Shown piece after piece: positions 15,331-21,868 of a stretch of 21,868 nucleotides of DNA. The position numbers and the translations under genes are program-made. The first letter of the stretch is position 1; each line of letters opens with the position of its first letter. This stretch comes from an uncultured Alphaproteobacteria bacterium (GTDB lineage Bacteria; Pseudomonadota; Alphaproteobacteria; Caulobacterales; Caulobacteraceae): contig CAIZKE010000036.1 of the NCBI GenBank assembly GCA_903933475.1, positions 1-21,868 of the forward strand, given 5' to 3'. The notes under the pieces were generated by a model. That model had not been told where the DNA came from. It saw nothing but the letters and a program-made list of their open reading frames with translations, and ran no database searches.

Positions 15331-16170
15331 TTACGGTCGCCGCAGTACGGCTAGCGCCTGTTCGGGTAATTCTCGGCCACCGGGGATTATCTCGATTAGA
15401 TCGAGTTTGGAACTCATGGCCAGGGCTGCGAAATATTCGCGGGTGGTCCAGGCTGAGAGATAGTTTGAGCCTTCAAGTGCATTGTTCCAAACCAGATAGG
15501 GGTGAGTCTTGAGAGTAGTACTGACCTCCGGGGGACCCCAATGTTCGGCGAACGTCTCGTCATGGAACGTCAGAAGCGCAATGGCACCAGGCTTCATAAC
15601 GCGTGCACATTCTACGAGCCAGGCGGATGCGACAGCCTCTGTGAGGTGGGTCAAAACAGAATGCGCATACACGAGATCGAATTGGCCATCCTCCAAGGGT
15701 AAGGGAGGGCGCAAGTCGTTCTGCGTATAGACGCCTGGAAGGTTCTCAGCACACCAGTCGATCAGCGAAGTGTTGAGATCGGTACCATAAAACTGTCCAC
15801 CACGGCGGATAACATCCTCCGCAAGCCACCTCGAAATGCGTCCGCATCCGCATCCCCAGTCTAATACTGTAAGTGCAGCGGCTGGATCGAGCCCGTGTCT
15901 CTGCGCAATTTGCACGAACTTGGTGGCGTCGGCCTGTCCGCGTTCAGAGAACCAGCGCTCGTCGGCTGTTCCAGACACAGCGACGATCAAGTCACTAGGA
16001 GGCATCGGCCGACCGTCATTAACCTGCTCTCCGGGGCGGCGAGCAATGCGGTGCTCCAGCCAACGGAAATACGGTCCGATGAGACCGGTGGATTCCATAA
16101 TGCGACGAGCAAGGCGGCGTGTACGCCTGATAAACCCGATTTGCGTTGAGGAGGCGATGCGACTTTCCAC
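15331..16170 (-). CDS. Class I SAM-dependent methyltransferase
   Basis: A 279-residue methyltransferase with the SAM-binding motif I 'VLDWGCGCGR' at about 102-111. Later motifs are the acidic 'YGTDLN' (motif II), 'QFDLVYAHSVLTHL' (motif IV and the helix after it) and 'VMKPGAIALLTFH' (motif V). The layout is that of small-molecule or sugar/lipid methyltransferases of the Methyltransf_11/25 type. The substrate is unknown. The N-terminal 60 residues (RRTRRLARRIMESTGLIG...) are basic. The start is GTG 16170, the first start after an in-frame stop; it lacks a clear ribosome binding site, and ATG 16098 is an alternative. Base composition is clearly lower than that of its neighbours (one sampled 60-nt line is 50% G+C), and it lies next to the 3' end of tRNA-Pro, both suggesting transfer. 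Confidence 0.85.
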   Translation of the reverse strand: MESRIASSTQIGFIRRTRRLARRIMESTGLIGPYFRWLEHRIARRPGEQVNDGRPMPPSDLIVAVSGTADERWFSERGQADATKFVQIAQRHGLDPAAALTVLDWGCGCGRISRWLAEDVIRRGGQFYGTDLNTSLIDWCAENLPGVYTQNDLRPPLPLEDGQFDLVYAHSVLTHLTEAVASAWLVECARVMKPGAIALLTFHDETFAEHWGPPEVSTTLKTHPYLVWNNALEGSNYLSAWTTREYFAALAMSSKLDLIEIIPGGRELPEQALAVLRRP

Positions 16171-16401
16171 GCTTCAATCCGAATACAGGGCGATGAGCGC
16201 CGATTGTAGAATAGGTTGGGGTGCGCCGGCGGGCAATCGCGGGTGAAGTCCAAGCGGTGCCAAGCGTCGTCCTAGGAAGTCACAAGGGCGGTCCCGCCGG
16301 ATCCCTACGGATGTCCCACGCCGATCAGCGACAGCAAAACAAAACATGAACATTTCGAACAACCCAACCCCAGGCGGCAATCACATCTGAAGAGGGGAAA
16401 A
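16171..16401. other. Gap between methyltransferase and tRNA-Pro, nothing recognised
   Basis: These 231 bp lie directly downstream of the tRNA-Pro 3' end, the usual place for island integration. I find no integrase remnant, no direct copy of the tRNA end longer than 8 bp, and no credible gene. Confidence 0.45.
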
Positions 16402-16478
16402 TGGTCGGAGTGGCAGGATTTGAACCTGCGACCCCCGCGTCCCGAACGCGGTGCTCTACCAGACTGAGCCACACTCCG
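16402..16478 (-). tRNA. tRNA-Pro (anticodon CGG)
   Basis: The minus strand folds as a complete cloverleaf. The acceptor CGGAGTG pairs with CACTCCG, the discriminator is A, and CCA is encoded (16402-16404). The anticodon stem CCGCG/CGCGG encloses the loop TTCGGGA, with anticodon CGG at 16444-16442. The T arm is GCAGG-TTCAAAT-CCTGC. It decodes CCG proline codons, common in this G+C-rich genome. Confidence 0.97.
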
Positions 16479-16492
16479 ACTTGGGAAGCCGG

Positions 16493-16521
16493 CTTATAGA
16501 GGACGTGATGACGGGCCGCAA
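16493..16521 (-). promoter_or_regulatory. Promoter of tRNA-Pro
   Basis: On the minus strand TTGCGG (16521-16516) is followed after exactly 17 nt by TATAAG (16498-16493). The -10 ends 14 nt before the mature tRNA 5' end at 16478, leaving a leader of about 8 nt. Confidence 0.65.
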
Positions 16522-16536
16522 GCGAGGCCGGGGGCG

Positions 16537-16565
16537 TTGCATCCGGCCCGGCCTTGGGCTATTCC
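16537..16565 (+). promoter_or_regulatory. Possible promoter of tRNA-Gln
   Basis: TTGCAT (16537-16542), a 17-nt spacer and TATTCC (16560-16565) precede the tRNA by about 38 nt. The -10 lies within GCTATTCC, which partly fits the Caulobacter-type GCTANAWC. The match is moderate. Confidence 0.45.
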
Positions 16566-16603
16566 CACGCCCTCGCGCGGCCCATCTGCGTCGCCGTTCC
16601 TGC

Positions 16604-16677
16604 TGGGGAATGGTGTAATGGTAACACAGCGGTTTTTGGTACCGTCATTCTAGGTTCGAGTCCTAGTTCCCCAGCCA
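16604..16677 (+). tRNA. tRNA-Gln (anticodon TTG)
   Basis: A complete cloverleaf. The acceptor TGGGGAA pairs with TTCCCCA, the discriminator is G, and CCA is encoded (16675-16677). The anticodon stem GCGGT/ACCGT encloses TTTTGGT, with anticodon TTG at 16636-16638. The T arm is CTAGG-TTCGAGT-CCTAG. It decodes CAA (and by wobble CAG) glutamine codons. It is divergent from tRNA-Pro with 125 bp between them. Confidence 0.97.
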
Positions 16678-16790
16678 ATCCTCCCGTGACGGCTCACTCA
16701 GAGTGGCCGCTTGTCACGCAGCGCCCGCCCGGGTCAAATGCACGGGCTGTCGCGGTCGCTCATTTGGGCGCGCGATCCGGGGATCACCTG

Positions 16791-17579
16791 ATGCAACGCC
16801 ATGAACTGAACAGGCATTTTGAGTGGCAGCCTATCTCTGGCCCGTTTCGGACACTGAGCGCGGCGCAGGCGCGCCAGTACAACGAGGCCGGTTATTTTGT
16901 CTTCGAGGGGGCATTCACGCCCGAAGAGGTGAGCCGCGTCCGGGAGGCCATTGATCCCATCGAGCAGGCTCACGAAACGAAACTGCGGGAAAAGCACGGG
17001 GGCCAGCTGTTCATCAGCAAGGCGGACGCGATCACGTTTTCCGTTCACATCGTGACGCGCTCCGAGGTGGCCCGGGACTTCAGCCGTCACCCTGTCTTCC
17101 GGGATATTTGCCATGACATCATTGGTGAAAAGGCTCGGCTTTACTGGGATCAGGCGGTCTACAAGAAGCCTGGGAATCCCGAGGCGTTCCCCTGGCACCA
17201 GGACAATGGCTACACCTACATGGAGCCTCAGCAGTACCTGACCTGCTGGGTCGCGCTAACGGATGCGACCCTGGAGAATGGTTGTCCCTGGGTTGCCCCC
17301 GGCCTGCACCTGGACGGCACGCTGGCTCATGAACCGACAGATCTCGGGTTTCAGTGCGCTCGCGATCTTGAGGGCGCCGTGGCGGTTCCCGTGAAGTCGG
17401 GCGATATCGTCGTGTTTTCCTCGCTGACGCCCCACAGGACGGGTCCGAACCTCACCTCGGACACCCGCAGATCCTATATCCTTCAGTATGCGCCAGACGG
17501 CGTGGTCGCCTTGGATCCCCTCAGCGGCGAAAACAAACCCGCGAATGATCCTGACCGACAATATTACGTCGATATCTAA
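16791..17579 (+). CDS. Phytanoyl-CoA dioxygenase (PhyH) family oxygenase 1
   Basis: A 262-residue Fe(II)/2-oxoglutarate-dependent oxygenase of the PhyH family, no signal peptide, so cytoplasmic. The iron ligands are H136 and D138 in 'WHQDNGY' and H215 in 'TPHRTGPN'. The 2-oxoglutarate-binding arginine is R226 or R227 in 'SDTRRSY'. The central 'TCWVALTDATLENGCPWVAPGLHL' is a strong family signature. The frame runs open back through tRNA-Gln, but ATG 16791 (GGGGA about 7 nt upstream) gives the normal family length. The substrate is unknown; members hydroxylate fatty acyl-CoAs, ectoine and other small molecules or remove alkyl groups. It faces the GH95-like gene convergently and is related in family to the two oxygenases beyond it. 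Confidence 0.9.
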   Translation: MQRHELNRHFEWQPISGPFRTLSAAQARQYNEAGYFVFEGAFTPEEVSRVREAIDPIEQAHETKLREKHGGQLFISKADAITFSVHIVTRSEVARDFSRHPVFRDICHDIIGEKARLYWDQAVYKKPGNPEAFPWHQDNGYTYMEPQQYLTCWVALTDATLENGCPWVAPGLHLDGTLAHEPTDLGFQCARDLEGAVAVPVKSGDIVVFSSLTPHRTGPNLTSDTRRSYILQYAPDGVVALDPLSGENKPANDPDRQYYVDI

Positions 17580-17625
17580 ATCAAAAAGTTCCAATAAGAA
17601 GAGATATTCAGGATACTATAAATCC

Positions 17626-17660
17626 GGTGAGAACGTTTATTTCACTCACCCGATATTTTT
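17626..17660. terminator. Candidate bidirectional terminator in an A+T-rich gap
   Basis: GGTGAG (17626-17631) pairs with CTCACC (17645-17650). A T5 run at 17656-17660 follows on the plus strand, and an A-rich stretch precedes it for the minus strand. It lies in the 93-bp convergent gap, whose first 60 bases are only about 32% G+C. Confidence 0.45.
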
Positions 17661-17672
17661 GTCTTATTCAGT

Positions 17673-19928
17673 CTATAGAAGGCTGTGGTCCAGCTGTAGC
17701 CGGTCTGCTTCGGAAAGGACCAATCGCCTTCCCGGTTCAAGCCTGAGGTCGAGCCTTGCGGGCTGGTCAAAGGCTGCGAGACGAAGCTGAGCCGGCGAAC
17801 TTGAGAGAAGTTCCACCCGGGTGATCCGGCCCTCCGCCAGGGTCGCAGAGACTTCTATCGCGCCATCGGCCAGCAAGGTGTCGAAGGACGCTGTTTCCCA
17901 GGACCGAGGGACGGCGGGAAAGAGGCGCACCAGGCCCTGAGAGCTCTGCAGCAACATGGTCTGGATGGCGTCGGCCGCACCCATGGCACCCTCGAGCGTA
18001 AAGGCTCCGAACCGTGCCATGCCAATGCCCCGCCCGCTCCAGTCTCCGTTGGCGTGGAAGCCGTTGGGGAAGACGAAGGCCTGGTCAAAGAGCGCCAGGG
18101 CGTCCCGCGCCGCCACGCCATCACCTATCCGGGCGGCGAGGGCCGCAGCCCAGGCATAGCTGTACCCCATCCAGAATTCGCGGGAGGCCGCAAGGATCTG
18201 CCCAACCGTCGCCCTGGCGACCCCGGAGGCGACCGGGTCGGGATCAAATCCCGTGAGTAGGGCCAGCGGGTGTACGGCCAGGGCATGGGAAAAGTGTCGG
18301 TGATGGCCGGGGTACTCGACATCCTGCGCGACCTGCAACTCGCCCCGCGCCGAGAGGGTCAGCTCCGGCATCTGCTGCAGGACGGACTCCCAGTGTTCCG
18401 CGTCGGCAGCCCGTCCGATTTCCCTCGCCAGGGTCGCTGTGGCCGCAAGGACCCACCTGAAGAGGCTCAGATCGTAGTTGGTGAAGGTGCTGAACCAGGC
18501 TTCCGGCCGGTTGTCCCCGACCTCCGGCGACGACGACAGGGCGACACTTCGCAGACCCTGAGCGTCGCGAACCTCGCTGATGGCCTCGACGAACCGGCAA
18601 ACCTCGGTGAGGTAGGGCAGGGCCCGCTCCCGCAGGAAGTGCCGATCCTGGCTGTAACGCCAGTGCAGGAAAAAATGGTGCGCCAGCCAGGCTCCTGTGG
18701 AGACCGAGTGGGTGTACTGGCGCCAGCCGCCAATCTGCCGGTTCAGCAGGTCCGCCGTCATGGGCACGTTGAGGCCCGGGGTGCCGTAGAAGCGACGGGT
18801 CCAGGCGGTGCAGGCCTCGCGGGTGTCCCATAGCCAGTCAAGGAATCCGAGGCCGGCTTCCAGCTGGTTCCCGGCGTAGGCGGGCCAGTAGGCCATCTGA
18901 CTGTTGAGGTCGTGGTGATAGTCGCCCTTCCAGGGCGGCAGCCGGCCATCGTCGCTGGTCCAGACACCCTGGAGCGCAGCGGGCGGTCGGCCACGCCGCG
19001 CCGCGGCACCGAACTGCGACATGCCGGAATAGTAGACCTTTTCGATCGACGCCTCGGGCAGGTCCAGCCGGCCCCGGGACCAGTAGTCCGCCCACCAGGC
19101 CGCCTGATCCGAGACGGCCTGGTCGAAATCGCCGGCAAGCGCGGCGTGCAGGCGACGGGTGATCTCACCGACCGGGTCCCCGCCCGCGGCGGCTGTAACG
19201 ACGGTGCAGGCGCCTATCCAGTCCGCGCCTTCCAGCCGCCAGGCCGCCAGGGTTGCAAAGCTGAAGCCACCCCAGCCCTGCTGGACGAAACCGGCCATCC
19301 CCGGGCCAATGATCAGTTCCGGCGCCGGATATCCGAGGTCCCAGGCATGGTGGCGGCTCAGGGACAGCCCCGTCTCCGGAACCGTCTCGGTCGGAGGCGG
19401 CCCAAAGGGCGGAGGAACGACGCTGACGTCCGGAGCGCAACCCCGCAGGCGCAGTCGGCAGATCCCCTCGGCGTCGAGGATCGACTCCAGGACGGCGCCA
19501 TTGGCCAGCACCACTTCAGCCCGTCCTGTCGCCCGCGCCAGACGCCAGCGGATCACCGGGCAGGGCAAGACCAGGGCAATGCGGCCGGCCTGCAGCCGGG
19601 TCGGCCCAGCACGATCATATGGGGCTTCAAGCAAGCCCTTCAGGTCGTCATGCCGCCCAGCGTAATGCGCCTCAACGACCTTTTCCCACGTATAGTCGGC
19701 CCGTTCGTACTCCTCTATGGGCCTGAGATCCCAGAGGTCAGCCCGGTCGAGTGAGATGTTGAGAGGGCGGCCATCTCCCCAGATGCTGGCCCCCATGAGA
19801 CCATCGCCCAGTGGAAGCCCGTGGTCAGAGCTGACCGGCGTCGTTTCCAGCTCGATGGGATGGCGCCAGACGGGGTGATCTGCGGGCAGGGCCGCGGCCT
19901 TCGCCCTGGGCGCGCCTGAACCTGTCAA
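17673..19928 (-). CDS. Glycoside hydrolase, GH95-like (alpha-L-fucosidase/galactosidase superfamily)
   Basis: A 751-residue cytoplasmic enzyme with the GH95 layout. The N-terminal beta-sandwich domain carries 'GLPLGDGLMGASIWGD' and 'ISLDRADLWDLRP'. The (alpha/alpha)6 catalytic barrel has 'WKGDYHHDLNSQMAYWPAY' around residues 333-350, 'SSSPE' with E469, and 'HRHFSHALAVHPL'. A C-terminal beta domain holds 'RLFPAVP'. In characterised GH95 alpha-1,2-fucosidases the barrel motif has two asparagines (N-x-N) that help activate water; here it reads D340-L-N342, so specificity or mechanism may differ. There is no signal peptide. The start is TTG 19928, overlapping the preceding TGA as TTGA, which implies translational coupling to the oxygenase gene upstream. 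The exact substrate is unknown. Confidence 0.75.
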   Translation of the reverse strand: MTGSGAPRAKAAALPADHPVWRHPIELETTPVSSDHGLPLGDGLMGASIWGDGRPLNISLDRADLWDLRPIEEYERADYTWEKVVEAHYAGRHDDLKGLLEAPYDRAGPTRLQAGRIALVLPCPVIRWRLARATGRAEVVLANGAVLESILDAEGICRLRLRGCAPDVSVVPPPFGPPPTETVPETGLSLSRHHAWDLGYPAPELIIGPGMAGFVQQGWGGFSFATLAAWRLEGADWIGACTVVTAAAGGDPVGEITRRLHAALAGDFDQAVSDQAAWWADYWSRGRLDLPEASIEKVYYSGMSQFGAAARRGRPPAALQGVWTSDDGRLPPWKGDYHHDLNSQMAYWPAYAGNQLEAGLGFLDWLWDTREACTAWTRRFYGTPGLNVPMTADLLNRQIGGWRQYTHSVSTGAWLAHHFFLHWRYSQDRHFLRERALPYLTEVCRFVEAISEVRDAQGLRSVALSSSPEVGDNRPEAWFSTFTNYDLSLFRWVLAATATLAREIGRAADAEHWESVLQQMPELTLSARGELQVAQDVEYPGHHRHFSHALAVHPLALLTGFDPDPVASGVARATVGQILAASREFWMGYSYAWAAALAARIGDGVAARDALALFDQAFVFPNGFHANGDWSGRGIGMARFGAFTLEGAMGAADAIQTMLLQSSQGLVRLFPAVPRSWETASFDTLLADGAIEVSATLAEGRITRVELLSSSPAQLRLAAFDQPARLDLRLEPGRRLVLSEADRLQLDHSLL

Positions 19929-20758
19929 CGGGGCCAGAGCACAGGGTTGAGGGGACCCGCTGCGACCTCGCCCGGAGGCGTGTCAGCAAGCCAGAGCTTG
20001 TGATCGAAGAACCGGGCGCCGCTGGTGTCCTGGCTGACCCGCGTCCCGTCAGCATACCAGATCACGGTCATGACAGAGCGCATCAGCGAGGTCGGGTTGG
20101 GCGGTGCCCGGTGCAGGGTCCAGCCCCGATGAAAGGTGGCGTCGCCCGCCTTGACCGCGCCATGCGTGGCCTCGACGAGGTTCAACTCCCGAACCACCTC
20201 GGAGAACCGCGCCTCGGAATCGTCTCCGATGACGAATGACCCAAGGTTGCCGCGAAGGTGGCTGCCATTTGCGAAGGTCATGGTTCCCACTTCGGCCGGG
20301 ACGTCGACCAGGGGCAACCACATGGTGATGGTGTCGTTGGTCTCCAGCGGCCAATAGCTTTGGTCCTGGTGCCAGGGCGTGTGGCCGCCGCCCGGTTCCT
20401 TGAAGAGTGCCTGGTCGTGATACAGGCGCACGCCCTCTACCCCCAGCAGATCTGCCGCCACCTTTGCGAACCTGGCGGCGAAGACGAACCGCTTGGTGTC
20501 CGGGTTTCGGGTCCACAGGTTGTGCGCCTGCAGGAAGGCCCTTCCATAGGTGTCCCGCGCTTCGATCGGCACCGCCTTTTCGGCAAGGCGGCCGACAAGC
20601 GCCTCTATCGCCGGCCGGAATTCGGAGATTTCCTGCGGGCTGACCAGCCCCCGGACGACGGCGTGGCCATTGCGCTGGAAGCCGTCAATCGTATCCCGGT
20701 CGATCTCGACCAGCCTGTCGATTCCGCTTGGCGGTGGAAGTCCGGCATCGGGGGTCAT
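19925..20758 (-). CDS. Phytanoyl-CoA dioxygenase (PhyH) family oxygenase 2
   Basis: A 277-residue Fe(II)/2-oxoglutarate-dependent oxygenase. The iron ligands H130 and D132 are in 'PWHQDQSYWP', the distal H216 is in 'GWTLHRAPPN', and the 2-oxoglutarate-binding R227 is in 'LMRSV'. 'EVGTMTFANGSHL' at about 156-168 is the family turn. ATG 20758 has AGG 5 nt before its ATG; GTG 20764, immediately after the upstream TAG, is the alternative. It sits between oxygenase 3 and the GH95-like gene with essentially no gaps, so it belongs to one operon with them. No signal peptide. The small-molecule substrate cannot be read from the sequence. Confidence 0.9.
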   Translation of the reverse strand: MTPDAGLPPPSGIDRLVEIDRDTIDGFQRNGHAVVRGLVSPQEISEFRPAIEALVGRLAEKAVPIEARDTYGRAFLQAHNLWTRNPDTKRFVFAARFAKVAADLLGVEGVRLYHDQALFKEPGGGHTPWHQDQSYWPLETNDTITMWLPLVDVPAEVGTMTFANGSHLRGNLGSFVIGDDSEARFSEVVRELNLVEATHGAVKAGDATFHRGWTLHRAPPNPTSLMRSVMTVIWYADGTRVSQDTSGARFFDHKLWLADTPPGEVAAGPLNPVLWPR

Positions 20759-20764
20759 GGGCAC

Positions 20765-21595
20765 CTACTGCACGATCGGGATGGCACCGGATACGGGCCG
20801 GGCCGAGGCCTCCACCTCAGGAAGGCGCATAGCCAGACTGCCTGTGGCACCCTGCATGCGTCCGACGGCGTCGGCGATGTCGAAGAATGTAGAGGCGTCG
20901 AACAGCCTTGGCCGGTCGTCCATGTGGAGCTTCTGGTCCATGGCCTCCAGCGTGTCCCGCCAGCCCTCGCGGCCGTAGGACGGCCATTGGACGCCATCCT
21001 GCATGTAGGCGATGTCGATGAAGTAGCGCCTGCGGCTGCCCCCGCCGGGCTGGGCGCGCCGCGCATGGACCAGGGCCGAATGCGCAAAGATCACAGTTCC
21101 TGGCGGGATGTCATTGATCACCACCGTGCCGGGGATTTCCTGTTCCCCAATGAAGGACAGGGCGTCGCGCCGCATGACGGCCCGGTGACTCTTGGGCAGG
21201 AGCAGGAGGTCGCCGACCGTGCCATTCAGGCCGTCGAGATAGTGCAGGACGTGGAGTTGCACATGCTTGCGGTTCGTCTGCGGGACCTGTTCGTAGTCAT
21301 GGTGCCAGGCGATCCCCGCGAGGCCGGGGTCATGTCTCGCGGCATGGCAATGGTGGAAGGTGAAGGCGGCCCCGCCCATGATGTCGTCGGTGATCGCCAG
21401 GGTCTCCGGATCGACGACCAGGTCGCAAAGCTGATCATAGCGATGGATATTGCGTCCATCGAACCGGGGCTCGACCTCGACATAGCGATCGATCTCACGG
21501 GCCACGGCTTGGGCTCTCTCCGGGCTCAACATGCCGGGACGGATCACATAGCCAAGCTTCCGGAACTGCTCTTTCTCGCCTTCGGATAGACCCAT
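20765..21595 (-). CDS. Phytanoyl-CoA dioxygenase (PhyH) family oxygenase 3
   Basis: A 276-residue Fe(II)/2-oxoglutarate-dependent oxygenase. The iron ligands H98 and D100 (or H99 shifted) are in 'AWHHDYEQVP', the distal H177 is in 'SALVHARR', and the 2-oxoglutarate-binding arginine lies in 'SRRRYFIDI' (188-190). 'GTVGDLLLLPKSHR' is the family turn. It has a longer C-terminus with 'DASTFFDIADAVGRM'. The frame is open to 21787, but ATG 21595 with GAGGG 7 nt upstream gives the normal length, and the extra translation looks random. It is the first gene of the apparent operon oxygenase 3 - oxygenase 2 - GH95-like, with a good promoter just upstream. It is diverged from oxygenases 1 and 2. Confidence 0.88.
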   Translation of the reverse strand: MGLSEGEKEQFRKLGYVIRPGMLSPERAQAVAREIDRYVEVEPRFDGRNIHRYDQLCDLVVDPETLAITDDIMGGAAFTFHHCHAARHDPGLAGIAWHHDYEQVPQTNRKHVQLHVLHYLDGLNGTVGDLLLLPKSHRAVMRRDALSFIGEQEIPGTVVINDIPPGTVIFAHSALVHARRAQPGGGSRRRYFIDIAYMQDGVQWPSYGREGWRDTLEAMDQKLHMDDRPRLFDASTFFDIADAVGRMQGATGSLAMRLPEVEASARPVSGAIPIVQ

Positions 21596-21630
21596 CGCGC
21601 TTCCCTCGGCCAGCCTGCCCCGGAGGGTCG

Positions 21631-21661
21631 AATCTAAAGTGGACTCCGGACAAGGTGTCAA
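21631..21661 (-). promoter_or_regulatory. Promoter of the PhyH-PhyH-GH95 operon
   Basis: On the minus strand a perfect TTGACA (21661-21656) is followed by TTTAGATT (21638-21631). The spacer is 17-19 nt depending on which hexamer is taken as the -10. A start site near 21625 would give a leader of about 30 nt before ATG 21595. The -35 is strong and the -10 moderate. Confidence 0.55.
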
Positions 21662-21714
21662 ACGGCATCTGGGCGCTCCCGAAGGTGAGGCGCGCGGTCT
21701 TCGTTCCTGGAGCG

Positions 21715-21868
21715 TCAGGCCGGGACCAGGTCGAAGGCCACCGTCATGCGGGTCTCGTTCGTCGTGAACGGGACGGTGCCGTGCCACATATAGCTCGGGA
21801 ACAGCACCAGGCGGCCGGGCTCCGGGCGGACATGGTGTTCAGCGTCCAGGGGCGGTGAGGTCGGGATG
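21715..21868 (-). CDS. C-terminal fragment of a putative 2OG-Fe(II) oxygenase (2OG-FeII_Oxy_5 type)
   Basis: Only the last 50 residues are in the window; the gene continues past the right edge. The visible part reads '...RPEPGRLVLFPSYMWHGT' then 'VPFTTNETRMTVAFDLVP' and a TGA. This is the C-terminal core of a family of predicted 2-oxoglutarate/Fe(II) oxygenases often attached to tetratricopeptide repeats. The H in 'MWHGT' is the expected distal iron ligand and the R in 'ETRMT' the cosubstrate-binding arginine. It lies 119 bp upstream of the oxygenase 3 gene on the same strand, with a separate promoter in between. The family call rests on a short segment. Confidence 0.6.
   Translation of the reverse strand, partial: IPTSPPLDAEHHVRPEPGRLVLFPSYMWHGTVPFTTNETRMTVAFDLVPA

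Noticed and set aside
16554..16790. N-terminal extension of the first PhyH oxygenase frame
   Set aside because: It runs through tRNA-Gln; homology and length support the ATG at 16791.

Overview
The window is G+C-rich DNA (most gene blocks look close to 65-70% G+C by eye) from an aerobic alphaproteobacterium, most likely a member of the Caulobacterales such as Phenylobacterium or Caulobacter. Four things point that way: a Coq4-type ubiquinone protein, a large TonB-dependent receptor with the N-terminal 'EIVVTGSRI' signature, a GTTC-N7-GTTC box of the alphaproteobacterial LexA type, and an FNR/FixK box. The genus is inferred from style, not from a marker gene. It is ordinary chromosome with one accessory-looking stretch (about 15.0-21.9 kb). 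I see no insertion sequence, CRISPR array, phage module or replication origin.

Layout. 1-2.9 kb (+): a Coq4 family gene cut by the window edge, an AlkK/FadD-type acyl-CoA synthetase, and an unlisted 44-residue membrane protein behind an FNR/FixK-type box. 2.9-4.2 kb (-): a DUF442 sulfurtransferase/phosphatase-like gene coupled to a metallo-beta-lactamase-fold hydrolase. 4.3-6.1 kb (+): an oppB-oppC pair of peptide-type ABC permeases without binding protein or ATPases. 6.1-6.7 kb (-): a small exported protein. 6.9-9.8 kb (+): a TonB-dependent receptor with a TTG start and a strong terminator. 10.1-14.0 kb (-): sppA followed by an exported S9 prolyl-oligopeptidase-family enzyme. 14.1-15.0 kb (-): a DUF1963/YwqG protein with a LexA-like box upstream. 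15.3-16.2 kb (-): a SAM methyltransferase of lower G+C content. 16.4-16.7 kb: divergent tRNA-Pro(CGG) and tRNA-Gln(TTG). 16.8-17.6 kb (+): a phytanoyl-CoA dioxygenase (PhyH) family gene. 17.7-21.6 kb (-): an apparent operon of two more PhyH-family oxygenases and a GH95-like glycoside hydrolase, followed at the edge by the C-terminus of a further 2-oxoglutarate oxygenase.

How the genes may work together. The receptor, the exported S9 peptidase, SppA and OppBC would fit outer-membrane uptake, trimming and inner-membrane import of peptides, but they are not one operon, so this is only inference. The most unusual block is the right end: four Fe(II)/2-oxoglutarate-type oxygenases around one GH95-like enzyme. 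None of the complete genes in it shows a signal peptide, and the GH95-like gene starts inside the stop codon of the preceding oxygenase gene. This suggests a cytoplasmic route that oxidises (hydroxylates or demethylates) a modified glycoside or sugar alongside its hydrolysis. Two small regulatory leads are also worth following: the FNR-box micro-protein and the possible SOS control of the DUF1963 gene.
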